This document shows, piece after piece, positions 34,389 through 45,295 of a stretch of DNA of 64,000 nucleotides. Source of the stretch: Eledone cirrhosa. Taxonomy: Eukaryota; Mollusca; Cephalopoda; Octopoda; Eledonidae. Position 1 is the stretch's first letter. Each line of letters starts with the position of its first letter. Location: the NCBI GenBank assembly GCA_964016885.1, contig OZ024743.1:188872357-188936356 (forward strand), given 5' to 3'. A program made the position numbers and the translations under genes. Below the pieces are notes generated by a model that saw nothing but the letters and a program-made list of their open reading frames with translations, did not search any database and was not told the origin of the DNA.

Positions 34389-34888
34389 ACACACATACAC
34401 TATTTATGTTAAGCTGTTTACCAATAGGTAGAACTGGTGGTTTGGGCTGCTAAAAGACAATATAATTAATTAATTAAAGCACTCAACGTTATGCAAATCA
34501 TCCATTGGTATCCTTGTCACCATTCAGCAGTCCTCACCTCTTCCACCACATCTACCAGCCCACAATACTGGCATTAATTGATAGTGTGACATACTGGAAC
34601 TGTCTACCATTCATATAACACCAAATTGGCAGGTTGTCCCCTAATCAAATCAGTCCTTCTATTATCCATTATTCTATCTTCTATCCCCTATTTGGGTTCA
34701 ACGTAATACTGTTAGATAATCCGTTATATTTTGACGTTTATAGACATTTTTATGAACCACATCCAATATTAGTGGTTTATCACTCTTTGGAGTTGCTCCA
34801 GGAACGTGAGCCCTGCGAATTCCGGGGGGGGGGGGAACTGTATATCTAATTGTCTGTCTGGCTCAATATTATATATATATATATATAT
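34389..34888. other. no recognised gene
   Basis: Mixed sequence with a 10-11-base G run near 34824. A (TA)n run at 34866-34887 precedes the next segment. Nothing recognised. Confidence 0.45.
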
Positions 34889-35409
34889 ATCTTAACTATA
34901 ATAAAGGGAAGAGCGTGGGATGGCGTCCAGAATATATTTTCTTATCCCGTTTGTAAAATAAGTTGGATTACTTTGATTAAATAATGAATGAACATTACAT
35001 AATTTATGTACTAAATTTCGTAAAAATTAATTAAATATGAATAATTTTATTGCTTATTTTAAAATTCAGTTCTTTAAAATTTTCAAATGTCAACACTTCT
35101 GGTTAGCGCCCGTTATATTATAACATTCATTACATTGCTTATATAAACATTCATATATTTCTGTCGATAATTTTCTCCTAATGCAATTTATATATAATAT
35201 TGTCTTCTTTTAATGTATCATGGATTACTTTGTGGATTACAGAAGAGAGTGAAATGCAGACTTCGTTCAATTTCTGTGTATATTGTCAATTACAATTTCA
35301 TTTGATGTATCATATCTATATGTATATATATTTGCATATAATATTAATATGCACACTACACATGCCAGCAGAAAACCACCCGAAGGGTGGTTTTTCTGCT
35401 GGCATACCA
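34889..35409 (+). other. possible short non-autonomous element ending in a hairpin
   Basis: The segment begins tcttaactataataaaggg after a TA run. It ends about 520 bases later in a strong hairpin (35362-35405). A TC start with a 3'-terminal hairpin recalls Helitron/Helentron-type non-autonomous elements, but no canonical CTRR end follows the hairpin and only one copy is visible. Low confidence. Confidence 0.25.
35362..35405. repeat. near-perfect 20-bp hairpin
   Basis: Left arm atgccagcagaaaaccaccc (35362-35381), loop gaa (35382-35384), right arm 35385-35405. The right arm pairs along its whole length except for one extra T. The high stem stability and GC-richness stand out from the AT-rich surroundings. 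Confidence 0.85.
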
Positions 35410-36095
35410 TAAAGAAGGTTATTTGACACTAATATACAAGACATCTTAATGAAAATATCACTAAAATATATTTAATTCAGAGAATCATTTACATATAGAA
35501 TAGCTTATACTAAGTCACCAACAGGGTAGATTCCCATTAAAGCAATCTTAAACAAGAAATCTTCCCAAGCATCTTTCTCTAGGGATTGATTCCTAGTAAT
35601 GCAACTCATTCTAATGTAAATGATTCTAATAATGTTGATCACTATAAATAATGGTTGAGTAAAATCAAGCAATGCAGCTCTTGAGATCGAAAATGTGGAC
35701 AGAGATGCATGTGAGGAATTGACCTTGTGTCACTTGGATGCTGGGCAAGTATTTTAAGCAGAATGCTAAGTGGTATCTAGCCAGCAATGGGCATATTTTA
35801 GATTTTAAACCAGTAACTAAAAGTGTAAACATCCAGTTGACTTAAGAAACATTGGAAACATTTCAAATTTGAAATGTAGTCATCAGAAAGTAAATGACTA
35901 TAATAATAGTTGAGAAAATCTATCCTATAATAATATCTACACTCTACTTTTCTTTATGTATGTAGTATGTAGTACTAAAATGAATAATAGTCTTATTAAT
36001 CTTAACTAGTAATATCTTGTTTCTCTCCTCTCTCTCTCTATCTATCTATCTGTTGCTCTCCCTCTCCCTCTTTATATATATACATATAAATATAT
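35410..36095. other. no recognised gene; CT-rich end
   Basis: AT-rich sequence that ends in (CT)n/(ATCT)n repeats at 36013-36075, next to the truncated start of an RTE copy. Confidence 0.5.
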
Positions 36096-36097
36096 AG

Positions 36098-39000
36098 ATG
36101 TGTGTGTAGGCACATTGAATGGTTGCTCAAACGAGGTTGTAAAGATGCTTGAACGTAAGGCAGTTGATGTCTGTTGTGTTCAAGAGACTGGGTGGAGGGG
36201 TGGGCCTGCTAGATTCATTGTGGGCAGGAAACAATGCTATAAGCTTTTCTGGATGGGTTGTGATAGCGGGCTGGGTGGTGTTGGAATTATGTTAGCAGAA
36301 AAATAGGCAGACAAGGTAATTGCCGTAGATAGAGTGAATGAAAGGATCATTAAAATAAGATTAGTACTAAATATGACAACTGTATCTATTATTTCTGCTT
36401 ATGACCCCTATTAGGATTACCAGACGTTACTAAAGACAGGTTCTATGAGTCTCTAATGCTCACAAACTCCCAGATACCCAACAGTGACTATAGAGTTATT
36501 GCTGGCGATCTTAATGGTTATGCTGGACAACATTGTGATAGCTTTGATGGTGTCCATGGAGGTTGTGGGTTTGGTACTAGAAATGAGGAAGGCTTCAGGA
36601 TACTGGAATTATGTGATGCAAATAACCTGACTGTCTGCAACACAAACTTCAAAAAACGTGACAGTCATTTGATCACGTATAGATCAGGGAGCACACCAGC
36701 CAGATAGATTTTATCCTTACTAGGAAAACGAGACAAAGTGTCTGTTTTTAAAACTAACTCCCTCCCTCGCAAAGAATGAGTCTCCCAACATCATTTAATA
36801 GTAAGTGACCTCATAGTCAGGGCCAGACGTAATTGCTGGCAGAGGAATACCTTAAGGAGAAGATTATGGAAGTTGAAGAACCCTGCAGCCAGTAACAAAT
36901 TCAAAGGCATACTACTTGATACTTTTGATAGTAAGGAAGAGTATTTAGAGTCATACAATATAGAGGAACAGTGCGAATTCCTGAAAGTTAACCTGTTGAA
37001 GGTGACTGATGAAATCTGTGGCTGGAGCAGAACTTTAGGCAGGAGGAGAGTGATATCGTGGTGGAATAGTAAGGTGGAGGAGTCTGTCAAGGGCAAAAAG
37101 TAGGCGTGGAAACATTGGCAGGACGGGGTTAGTAGAGAACACTATTGGGTAGCTAAATATACCTTGCAAAGAAGGAAGCAGAGGATAGTAAGTTCAAGCA
37201 TATTCTACAACGGGAGGACCAAAGACATGAGATATTCAGGATTGTGAGGCAATGTGTCAAGGAGAACTGTGATATAATCAGGGAGATGTGTGTCCATAAT
37301 GATGATGGTGTAATTGCCCTCGCTGATAGTGATAAGATAGCTTGGAAGTGTCACTACGAGAGACTACTGAATGTGGAGAATGAATGGAATAAAGATAGTC
37401 TGCCCCACATTGATCCAATAGAAGGACCAGCTGTGCAAGTTGATTGTAGTGTAGTAAGTAAGGCAATCAAAAATATGAAGACAGTCAAGGCAGCTGGGCC
37501 TTCAGGGATAGTTGCTGAAATGGTGAAGGTATCTGGAATGGTGGGACATACTATGGTCACCCGGATAGTAAACCAAGTAATAGAGAATGGGGTCATACCA
37601 AATGACTGGCGTAGCAGCAGCATCATCAGCTGTTACAAAGGCAAAGGGGACACGCTGGATAGAGGAAACTATAGAGGTATTAAATTAGTTGACCAAATCA
37701 TGAAAGTCACAGAAAGAGTTATTACTCAACTGATCAGAGACCAAATTGATCTAGATGAAATGCAATTTGAGTTTGTGCCAGGTAAAAGTACCACGGATGC
37801 TCTTTTCCTTGTACGGCAATTGCAGGAGAAGTACCTGGCTAACACTAAACCCCTCTACTTAACATTTATTGACCTGGAGAAGGCCTTTGACAGAGTCCCA
37901 GACTCCTTAATCTGGTGGGCTCTTAGAAAACTAGGAGTGGAAGAATGGCTTGTGAGAGCTATACAAGCCATGTATAGAGGAACAGTCAGAAAGGTTAGAA
38001 TTAACGAAGATTATTGTGATGAATTTAGTTTAATGGTAGAGATTCACCAGGGCTCCGTTCTTAGCCCCCGCCTGTTTATTATTGTCCTACAGGCTATATA
38101 TAACAGAGGGGTTTAAGACTGGCTGCCCATGGGAACTTCTATATGCAGATCTAACTCTCATAGCTGAATCTATGGCTGATCTAGAGAGGAAGTTCCAAAC
38201 ATGGAAGCATGGCCTTGAATCAAAAGGCCCTTAGAGTCAACTTGTCTAAGATTAAGGTTCTTGTATGCAGAAAGGAGAATATGGCACAAGTACCCTCTGG
38301 GAAATGGCCATGCTCAGGTTGTAAGAGAGCAGTAGACAGAAACTCCATTCTATGTCCCAAATGCAAACTATAGTTACATAAATGATGTAATGGGATCAGC
38401 GGTAAGCTATCTAAGAACGTAGATTTTATATGTGGCCGATGCTCAGGTGCAGTAAGTAGCAAGGACCCAATGGATGATATCTCCTTCAACTGCCCAGATG
38501 GTTTTATAGAAATAGTAGACACCTTCCATTACCTGGGTGACAAAATCAGCAGTGGAGGAGGGTGGTCTGAAAGTGTAGTAGCCAGAGCTAGAACGGGATG
38601 GAAAAAGTTCAGAGAGCTAATACCACTGTTGGCCACAAGCGGTTTTTCTCTAAAAATGAATGGCAGATTGTATGATGCACATATATGAACAGCGATATTA
38701 AATGGTAGTGAGACTTGGGCATTGTGTGCTGAAGACAGGCATAGATTAGAAAGAAATGAAGCTTGCATGCTCCGAAGGATGTGTAATAGTAATGTGTGCA
38801 AAAGGCGAAGCATATAGGAACTAAGAAGGAGACTAAGCATAAAGAGGTATAAAATGTTGTGTTCTGGAGAGGAGATCGCATTGGTATGGACATGTCATGT
38901 GTATGAAGGATGACAGCTGTATAAAAAAGTGCAGGGCAATGAAAATGATGGAAGCTGCGGAGTGGATAGACCAAGAAAAACCTGGAATGAGGTGATAAAA

Positions 39001-39420
39001 ACTGACCTTGCTCACTTACACCTCTCTAAGACAATGACACTAGATCGAGACCTTTGGTGCCATGCAGCTGTACAGAAAACCCAACCACCATTGCATACAA
39101 ACCTACAGTCAGTAGGCACCTCTTAACTCAATGTACACCCCACCCCCACACCCTACCCTACCGTTCCGTCCACTGTGTAGATGACACAACAGTCCACACT
39201 GTAAGGTGGCTCTGTAGGAGACACAGTGAAAAGGCTTCCAGTCCACACTGTAAATCTGGTTGGTGTTGGGAAGGGCATCCAGCTGTTAAAAAAAAAAACC
39301 TGCCATAGACGGTTCCGTGCAAGCGAGACATGGTCTCCTGACCACTCCTGCATCAAATGGAACAAAACCGTCTAACCCATGCTAGCGTGGAAGATGGACG
39401 TTAAATGATGATGATGATGA
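36098..39420 (+). mobile_element. RTE-type LINE, nearly complete coding length, decayed
   Basis: A plus-strand copy that starts only a codon or two inside the endonuclease (CVGTLNGCSNEVVKMLER, compare MNVGTLKGRSNEV in the 1-5 kb copy). It runs to a TGA-type tail at 39405-39420, which passes straight into (TA)n. Domain order is endonuclease, linker, RT, PHD-like finger, C-terminal domain, 3'UTR. Many stops and frameshifts indicate age. Confidence 0.88.
36100..39125 (+). pseudogene. RTE endonuclease/RT ORF, heavily broken
   Basis: Pieces in order: 36100-36306 (endonuclease start; CCVQETGWRGG holds the catalytic Glu region, then a stop at AEK), 36456-36707 (VIAGDLNGYAGQHCDS, the NDxNxH-like catalytic region), 36873-37103 (linker), and 37244-38116 (RT with TFIDLEKAFDRVPDSLIWW and [15 protein letters not shown]). 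The catalytic box then follows in a shifted frame near 38135; plus-strand atatgcagatctaactctc reads YADLTL, so one Asp codon has been deleted. The finger comes next at about 38310-38450, with a Trp of the WVHKRC-type core converted to a stop (actatagttac). 38470-38688 and 38929-39126 are C-terminal pieces. No functional product is possible. Confidence 0.85.
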
Positions 39421-39477
39421 TATATATATATATATATATGTGTGTGTAGGTGTGTATATATCTGTAAGTACTTTGGG

Positions 39478-39632
39478 AGTAATAAAAGAAATCCAGCCAT
39501 TGACAACCAAACCCTAAACTGGGTTGTATGAGCAAGATGGGGTCTTCTGACATGTCTATTGTCATAATATAACAATCTATCTAGCTCATGCATACATGGA
39601 AAATAAACATTAAGCAGTGATGATGATGATAC
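39478..39632 (+). mobile_element. RTE/SINE 3'-tail relic
   Basis: Blocks aatccagccattgacaacc, tgtatgagcaagatggggtc and ttaagcagtgatgatgatga match the end of RTE 3'UTRs. A CA/TA repeat follows it. Confidence 0.6.
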
Positions 39633-40018
39633 ACACACACACACATATATGGATATATTTAGGGCATATGCATACACACACAAGTATACATATTCTGTAC
39701 GTTACAGGAGAATAATATAACACATGATTTATATGTCATATGACAGTAGGTTAATATGTTTAAATAGCTTTGCACGTAAATATGTATGCCCATTTCCATA
39801 TATATCTATGACTTTAAGTTTATAGAATTAGAATTATATATCTATATTGATGGCATTCAACACTTTCAAAGGAAAGAATGACAAATATCTTCCCCCATGA
39901 GGTTTCAAAAGTTCCAATGGTAAACTTTGTAATTTTGTATACAATGATTTGTATATAGAACCATGTTTGCTATGTGGATATTCAATAAACATTTAATTAT
40001 CATCATCAACATCTCAAC
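39633..40018. other. no recognised gene
   Basis: A short (CA)n(TA)n run at 39633-39650 followed by AT-rich unique sequence. Confidence 0.5.
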
Positions 40019-40020
40019 CA

Positions 40021-40054
<34 letters not shown>

Positions 40055-40069
40055 GTTGTTGTTGTTGTT
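40019..40069. repeat. (ATT)n(GTT)n repeat at R2/R4-like 3' end
   Basis: A perfect ATT run (about 40019-40053) that changes to GTT units (40054-40069) at the boundary with the LINE 3'UTR. Confidence 0.9.
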
Positions 40070-41710
40070 CTTTGAGTCTCAGTCATTGATGTTATTTAAC
40101 TGGAAAGTTTGTTGAAATGAATATCAAGCCACTACCTGCAGCCTCAGATATTCAGGATGTATCGAAGGGTTCTTGCTGTTCCCAGCAAGCATGCCTTTTG
40201 AAGTGTTCCAAAAAGCGGGGCTGGACTAATTTTCTTTAACCATCCTTGGAAACTCTTTGAGATAGTACCTACTGCACCTATGACAATCGGGACCACTTTA
40301 ACCTCATGGCAGTTCCAAATTCTTTTTACCTCCCACTTTAAGTCCTGGTATCGGTTAATTTTCTCCCTCTCCTTCTCTTGCACTCTCGTGTCGAATGGGC
40401 AGGCTACATCCAAAACCACCAGGTCAGGTCTATTGTGTTCCAGTTTCTTGTCCGTCTGTATCCTAAAATCCCACAGCACCTTCGCCTGATCGTTTTACAT
40501 CACCAACTCTGGCTTATGCTCATACCACTTCTCAGAATGTGGTAAATTGTTTATTTTGCATAGGTGCCAGTGGATCACCCTGCACATCACATCATGTCTC
40601 CAGCCTTTATAGTGAGTCTGGGCTAGGTGTTTACACTCGGATACAATGTGAGCCACAGTCTCCTCTCTATCTCTACAGATCCTACACAGTGGGCTAGACT
40701 CCTCCTTGTAAATATGGTGTTTCAGCCACTTCGTTTTGAGGGCCTGCTCTTGCACAGCCATTAGCATTCCTTCTGTAGCCTTTTTAAGGTCTCCTCTTCT
40801 CAACCAGTTCTATGTCTGTGGATCTCTAAATTCAGTTTTCTCAAAGAAATGTACTATGAAGGGATTTTTCATGAAGGCTGCTCTTTCTCCTTGTTGTTAT
40901 TTCCTCCTTGGACATCCCTGGTCTATTGTCCTCTCCTCCAGTACAATTCTGAACATTGGCTCCCTACTATCAGTCACGTATTTGTGTAGGTTGTTTTTCT
41001 CCATCTGAACACAGTCCTCTATGCTGATAAGACCTCTTCCACCTTCAGATCTCCTTAGTTAGAGTCTATCGACATCACTCCTCTTGTGGAACATGTTGTA
41101 GATAGTCAATAGCTTCCTAGTCTTCCTATCCATTTCTTTTTGTTCAGCAACATTCCATCTCAGAATGCCCGCACTGTACCTAATAATAGACACAGCTCGG
41201 GAATTTACTGCGCTTATGGCATTTCTGCTGTTCAGATGTGACTTCAATACGCTCCTTACTCTCCGAATGTATTCAGATCTTATCAATTCCTTCATTTTTT
41301 GTTCTTGATGTCATCAGCCTCCAGAACACCTAAATATCTGTATCCTTCTTCAGTATCAATTTCCTTTATCATCTCACCTGTTGGTACCTGGATTCTGTTG
41401 CTTCTCCTCAATTTACCCCTCTTCATCACAAGGACTCCACACTTACTAATACCAAATTGCATACATATATCATTGCTGAAAATACGGACAGTGTCAACAA
41501 GCACATCCAACTACTTCTCACTCTTCCCGAAAAGCTTAACATCGTCCATGAAGAGGAGGTGATTGATGGTAAGCTCTCCCTTTCCCAGCTTTAATCCTGC
41601 TCTCACTTTTCACAGTATAATGGTCAGGGGGATCAGGGCAAGGACAAACAACAGAGGAGACAAACTATCTCCCTGGAAGATACCGTCCGATGTTAACTCT
41701 GTTTTCCAGG
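40070..41710 (-). mobile_element. R2/R4-like LINE, 5'-truncated, between ATT repeats
   Basis: The best-preserved R2/R4-like copy. The minus strand reads from RT motif B through the catalytic box, thumb, CCHC finger and restriction-like endonuclease to a short 3'UTR. It is bounded on the 5' side by ATT repeats (41711-41763) and on the 3' side by ATT/GTT repeats (40019-40069). Some elements of this group are known to insert into TAA repeats, which this layout suits. The upstream half of the RT and any N-terminal zinc finger region are absent. Confidence 0.78.
40144..41700 (-). pseudogene. R2/R4-like RT and restriction-like endonuclease ORF
   Basis: On minus: GIFQGDSLSPLLFVLALIPL (motif B, about 41690-41625), then HLLFMDDVKLFGKSEK (FMDD catalytic box, about 41560-41515) followed by an in-frame TAG. 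Next come 41510-41292 (FGISKCGVLVMKRGKL, GYRYLGVLEAD), 41295-41059 (AVSIIRYSAGILRW, KTRKLLTIYNMFHKRSDVDR), about 41055-40800 (GGRGLISIEDC) and 40803-40495 with a CCHC finger (CRICRDREETVAHIVSEC: C-x2-C-x8-H-x4-C). A stop separates 40479-40144, where RPDLVVLDVACPFDTRVQ is the PD..D endonuclease core. Two frameshifts and two or three stops. The endonuclease loop looks shorter than in relatives. Confidence 0.78.
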
Positions 41711-41711
41711 A

Positions 41712-41763
<52 letters not shown>
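41711..41763. repeat. (ATT)n microsatellite
   Basis: About 17 perfect ATT units between the truncated LINE 5' end and the 5' end of a plus-strand SINE. The open frame with a long Asn run is its reverse-strand translation and is not a gene. Confidence 0.93.
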
Positions 41764-41982
41764 GGGTAGTAGATTGGCAGTATCAGTAGAACGTCTGACA
41801 ATTTGCTTTGTGCTATAGAGTTGCGGCCTTTTATGTTCTGAGTTCAAATCCTGCCAAGGTTAGCTTTGCTTTTCATCCTTATGAGGTCAATAAAATAAAA
41901 TACCAGTAGCACACTTGGGTCAATTTAATCGATACTCCTCTCCCCAAAAATTGGTGGCCTTGTGCCTAAATCAAAAACCATT
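41764..41982 (+). mobile_element. tRNA-like SINE, diverged
   Basis: It starts gggtagtagattggcagtat with A-box-like cagtatcagtaga, and has the B box ctgagttcaaatcctg at 41839-41854. The body contains gcttttcatccttatgagg. The 3' part (ggtggccttgtgcctaaatc) ends in ATT-rich sequence. It has the same internal extra segment as the copy at 20.9 kb. Confidence 0.8.
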
Positions 41983-42790
41983 ATTATCATTATTGTTGTT
42001 GTTGTTTGTAGTAGTAGTCCTATCTTTATTGTGTTTTCACTGTATTACTGACTGAGGATAGCTCTGTGTACTTTGGGTATGTGCTGTATTGGTTTATGTG
42101 TTGTTAATTCCATTGAATTGAGAGTATTGTTTGTAACATGACTGCAGTGCCTCCACCAACATAATAGATCAGAGCCTAAAATGATATAAATACATACTGC
42201 AAGACCTTGTCTGATATTATTTTGATTCTGTCATTCTATTAATCTTTTTTATTCATGTATAATAACTTCTAACATGTTCCAGGTCACAAACTTTGGAGGA
42301 AAAGGATTCAGTTCATACCAGTATGGGGATTGGTACTTGTTTATATATACCCATGAAATATGCATGTCAAATTTAGAATAGCTACATCATATCGCTGCAT
42401 ATTGTAAGAAGTGACAAATAGGTTTAGTGTAAGGAATGGCATTGGGCTATAAAACATTTCCTAAAAAAGAGTGAGAATGATTATGATAATATATGTATAT
42501 ATATTGGGAGAGAGAGAAAGAAAGAGAGAGATAAGTGAAACCCAGGCCACAGTGCAAAGCAGTTTTGTGTGTGCAACAAACTTTCTCAAGGATGTAGGAA
42601 TTTTTGCATAAAAAATTTCTATACCCTTGAAAAGGCTTGATGTACACACAAGCAGAAACTTTGGTACTACGGTCAGGATTTTATGTATCTCTATACCCAC
42701 TCTGCATCTCCCCATGGATTGAGTACTCGCATGTTTATTGGTCTCCCTGGCATCAGCACCACAAACTCTCTCTCTATATATATATATATA
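41983..42790. other. no gene; short microsatellites
   Basis: Includes ATT/GTT repeats to 42010, a (GA)n-rich run at 42506-42533 and (TA)n at 42775-42790. A PCR-like low-copy stretch lies in between, with nothing recognised. Confidence 0.45.
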
Positions 42791-43312
42791 TTAGAGGAAT
42801 TGGTTGCAGTGTGCAAGAGTGAAGACTGCATTGGTATGGCCATGTGATGTGCATGACAAATGGTACTTGCATAAAGAAATGCAGAGAAACACCAGTGGCT
42901 GGAATCCATAGGGTTGTAAGGACTGACCTAAGAAAGCTAAACCTTACAACAGAAATAACTACAGACCGTGAGGATTTGTGCTACACAGTGCTGAAGAAGA
43001 GCCAACTTGCAGCTTACAATGTGACCTGACCCCCCCCTCTCCCTTCCACTAGCACAACCTAATTTTTATTCTCATCTTCATTATTTCAACCCCCACCCAC
43101 ACACACACACCTTCCTAGCAGGACCCTCTACTCATGTCAAGGGCATGACAACCTCTCCTGGGCTCTTGATGGAACATGAAACCATACATGAGCGAGACAT
43201 AGATTCCTGGCTTGCTAGGGAGATCAGTGCCTCTGCTTCAGTAAGGACTTGGTCTGTATAGACCCTTCCAAATCTTGCTAGCAGGGAAAGGGGATTTTAA
43301 AACAACAATGAT

Positions 43313-43314
<2 letters not shown>
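42791..43314 (+). mobile_element. old RTE 3' fragment
   Basis: A plus-strand relic starts at codons for IRGIGCSVQE. It continues through tggtatggccatgtgatgtg (equivalent to WYGHVM) and RTDLRKLNLTTEITTDREDL. A diverged 3'UTR (aaccatacatgagcgagaca) follows, and it ends aacaacaatgatg beside a TA run. A third, older RTE subfamily shared with 62.3-63.0 kb. Confidence 0.75.

Positions 43315-43316
<2 letters not shown>

Positions 43317-43344
<28 letters not shown>
43317..43344. repeat. (TA)n microsatellite
   Basis: Pure TA run at the tail of the RTE relic. Confidence 0.9.
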
Positions 43345-43347
<3 letters not shown>

Positions 43348-43530
43348 CACGCACTCCAGGTTGGCCACTCTGGTGTTGTCTAACATGTCCATTAAAATCC
43401 TCAGCTTAGATGATGTGGTCCTTGTCATCTATCACTTGGTTGTAAAAGATCCTCATAGAAATGGACTTTTTCTTCTTTAGTCAGTCGTGCTTCTGGTGCC
43501 TAGACAGAGATAATTGTCATCATTTTATTA

Positions 43531-43532
<2 letters not shown>
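43345..43532 (-). pseudogene. APE endonuclease fragment of an RTE-like LINE
   Basis: The reverse complement reads MTIISV*APEARLTKEEK, then FYEDL, and further on a NGHV-like stretch in a shifted frame. This matches the ISAYAPQSG…D.FYE.L…GDLNGHVG region of RTE endonucleases. It contains stops and is an isolated ~190-base piece enclosed by two TA microsatellites. Confidence 0.5.

Positions 43533-43562
<30 letters not shown>
43533..43562. repeat. (TA)n microsatellite
   Basis: Pure TA run on the other side of the endonuclease fragment. Confidence 0.9.
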
Positions 43563-43566
<4 letters not shown>

Positions 43567-44575
43567 TCAGACTGAAATATTAAGTTGCCTCCACCCTCTC
43601 CTCAGGGAATTTAAATGTAAAAGTATGTCATTAAATACAAAGTGATTTTTTTTGCAATAAATTATCAGTTCTTCCATCCAGCTCCTTATATAATACTTTT
43701 TAGCTTATTGTGACTAAGCAGAAGAACAAGTTTTGTGATGGATAGTGTACAACCAATTGTATTCACTTTGTATATATTACCAGTATATACTGTACATATT
43801 CAATCACCATCAAAAGACAAAGTCAACATCACATGAAAATTAAACTAAAGTCTGGAAGATGTATATGTTGTTCTATCATTATTTTAGTGAGACCACTAGG
43901 ACAGCAAGTAAATTCAATCATATAGACGTATGAAACTAAATACCATAAAACATATTGTCTGGTATTACATCTTTTCAGTATACATGGCTGAAGATTTCAA
44001 ATGGAAATTTTAACTGTTGTTAATACTATTGGTTTTACAGCTTTTAGGAGGTGAAAACAAATGGCAGGAATTGGTTTTTCCTTGATCTAATCTCAAAAGA
44101 GGGAGAAGGATCACAACACTATAATTTGTTAAAGTATTTGCATTTTAACAGTGTTCTCAATGCTAATCTCAGTAAATTGTACTTCCGAACATTGCACATG
44201 ACGATGGCAAATTAGAATTGACGATTGTGTATTAAGTTTTGTTGCTATGGACACAAATATATCACATGGGAATAGTATAGAAAACAGCTGGTGGATAGTT
44301 AGTTTAGTATTGCATTCATTTATCCAATTGTGAGTCGATCATGGAAATATGCCAGATCTGTAAATAATCAGTCACCTTATTTTTATGTGTGAATATGTGA
44401 GATGTATCATAAATTAAAGTAAATGAGCTTATGCAAAGGTCATGACCCCGTTAAAAGGAAATGGATACTATACATCCATGTTTTGAAATTGATTTACAGG
44501 CTTTGTTTCCAAGAATAAACCATTACTCTAACATTTTTGTGTGAACATCAGGTCAATGTATTCGGACAATAGGCC
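43563..44575. other. no recognised gene
   Basis: AT-rich, unique-looking sequence without supported features. Confidence 0.5.
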
Positions 44576-44668
44576 ATTGTCATCGTCATCCTTATCACCA
44601 CCACTACCAGCATCATCATAATTATTGTTTAACATCCACTTTCTCTGCTAGCAAGTGTTGGACACATG
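44576..44668 (-). mobile_element. RTE/SINE 3'-tail relic
   Basis: Reads catcatcataattattg then tttaacatccactttctctg and ctagcaagtgttgg, the mirror of the common tail. Confidence 0.6.
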
Positions 44669-44689
44669 TTAACTTGTAAAATATTATTG

Positions 44690-44860
44690 CTACTTATCTT
44701 ACAAATTTTGTTTAGATGGAAATCAAAATTAACTTTGGTTGAATTTGAACTCAGAACAGAGAAATAAGAAAAGATTCTGTAGATGATGCGCCAAACATGA
44801 CATTACATATAGAATACTCAGAATACTAATATCATTCATCTTACCAATCCTGCTTGTGTA
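44690..44860 (-). mobile_element. old tRNA-like SINE relic
   Basis: Blocks resembling the common SINE in reverse orientation: ttgaatttgaactcagaac is the degenerate B-box region, followed by gatgcgccaaacatg and accaatcctgc. Confidence 0.45.
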
Positions 44861-45119
44861 TGGTGGTTCCTAAAGTGGCTTGAACTAAAAAACCTAAAAT
44901 GCTGAACAAAGTAGAATAAGGCATCCAGTTTTAACATTGTTTATCACCTTCTATGAAAATTGTTTTCATCTTAAAGTCAATTTGACTTGAATGTATACAA
45001 TAAACCTGTAATTCTTGATAGGGTTGCTGTGCTTTTGAACATTTTCAAAACCTAGAGGTGCCCGTCTCTTCTCCAGTTATGAACGAAGTAGATTTCGTCT
45101 AGAAAAGGAGAGAGAGAGA

Positions 45120-45295
45120 GGAAGAATCAACCCCAGCACTGGACTAATAATGTTTTATCAACCTTGAAAGCAAGAAAGGCAAAGTTGACATTGGTGCATT
45201 TTGAATCCAGAATGCAGACACCTGGAATGAAAACTGCAAAGTATTCCATCTAACATTCTAATTACCCTGCCAATTCATCACCTCAATTTGACAAC
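45120..45295 (-). mobile_element. old tRNA-like SINE relic
   Basis: Degenerate blocks (gttttatcaacc, gaaaggcaaagttgacattg, ttgaatccagaatgc, accctgccaattcatcacc) follow the order of the common SINE on minus. Confidence 0.5.

Noticed and set aside
34889..35409. Definite Helitron
   Set aside because: A TC-like start and a 3' hairpin are suggestive, but no CTRR end, no Rep/helicase sequence and no second copy are present. It is kept only as a possibility.
41610..41801. Open frame with a run of Asn residues
   Set aside because: The Asn run is the reverse translation of the (ATT)n microsatellite. Only the following GIFQGDSLSP part is genuine and belongs to the R2/R4-like LINE.
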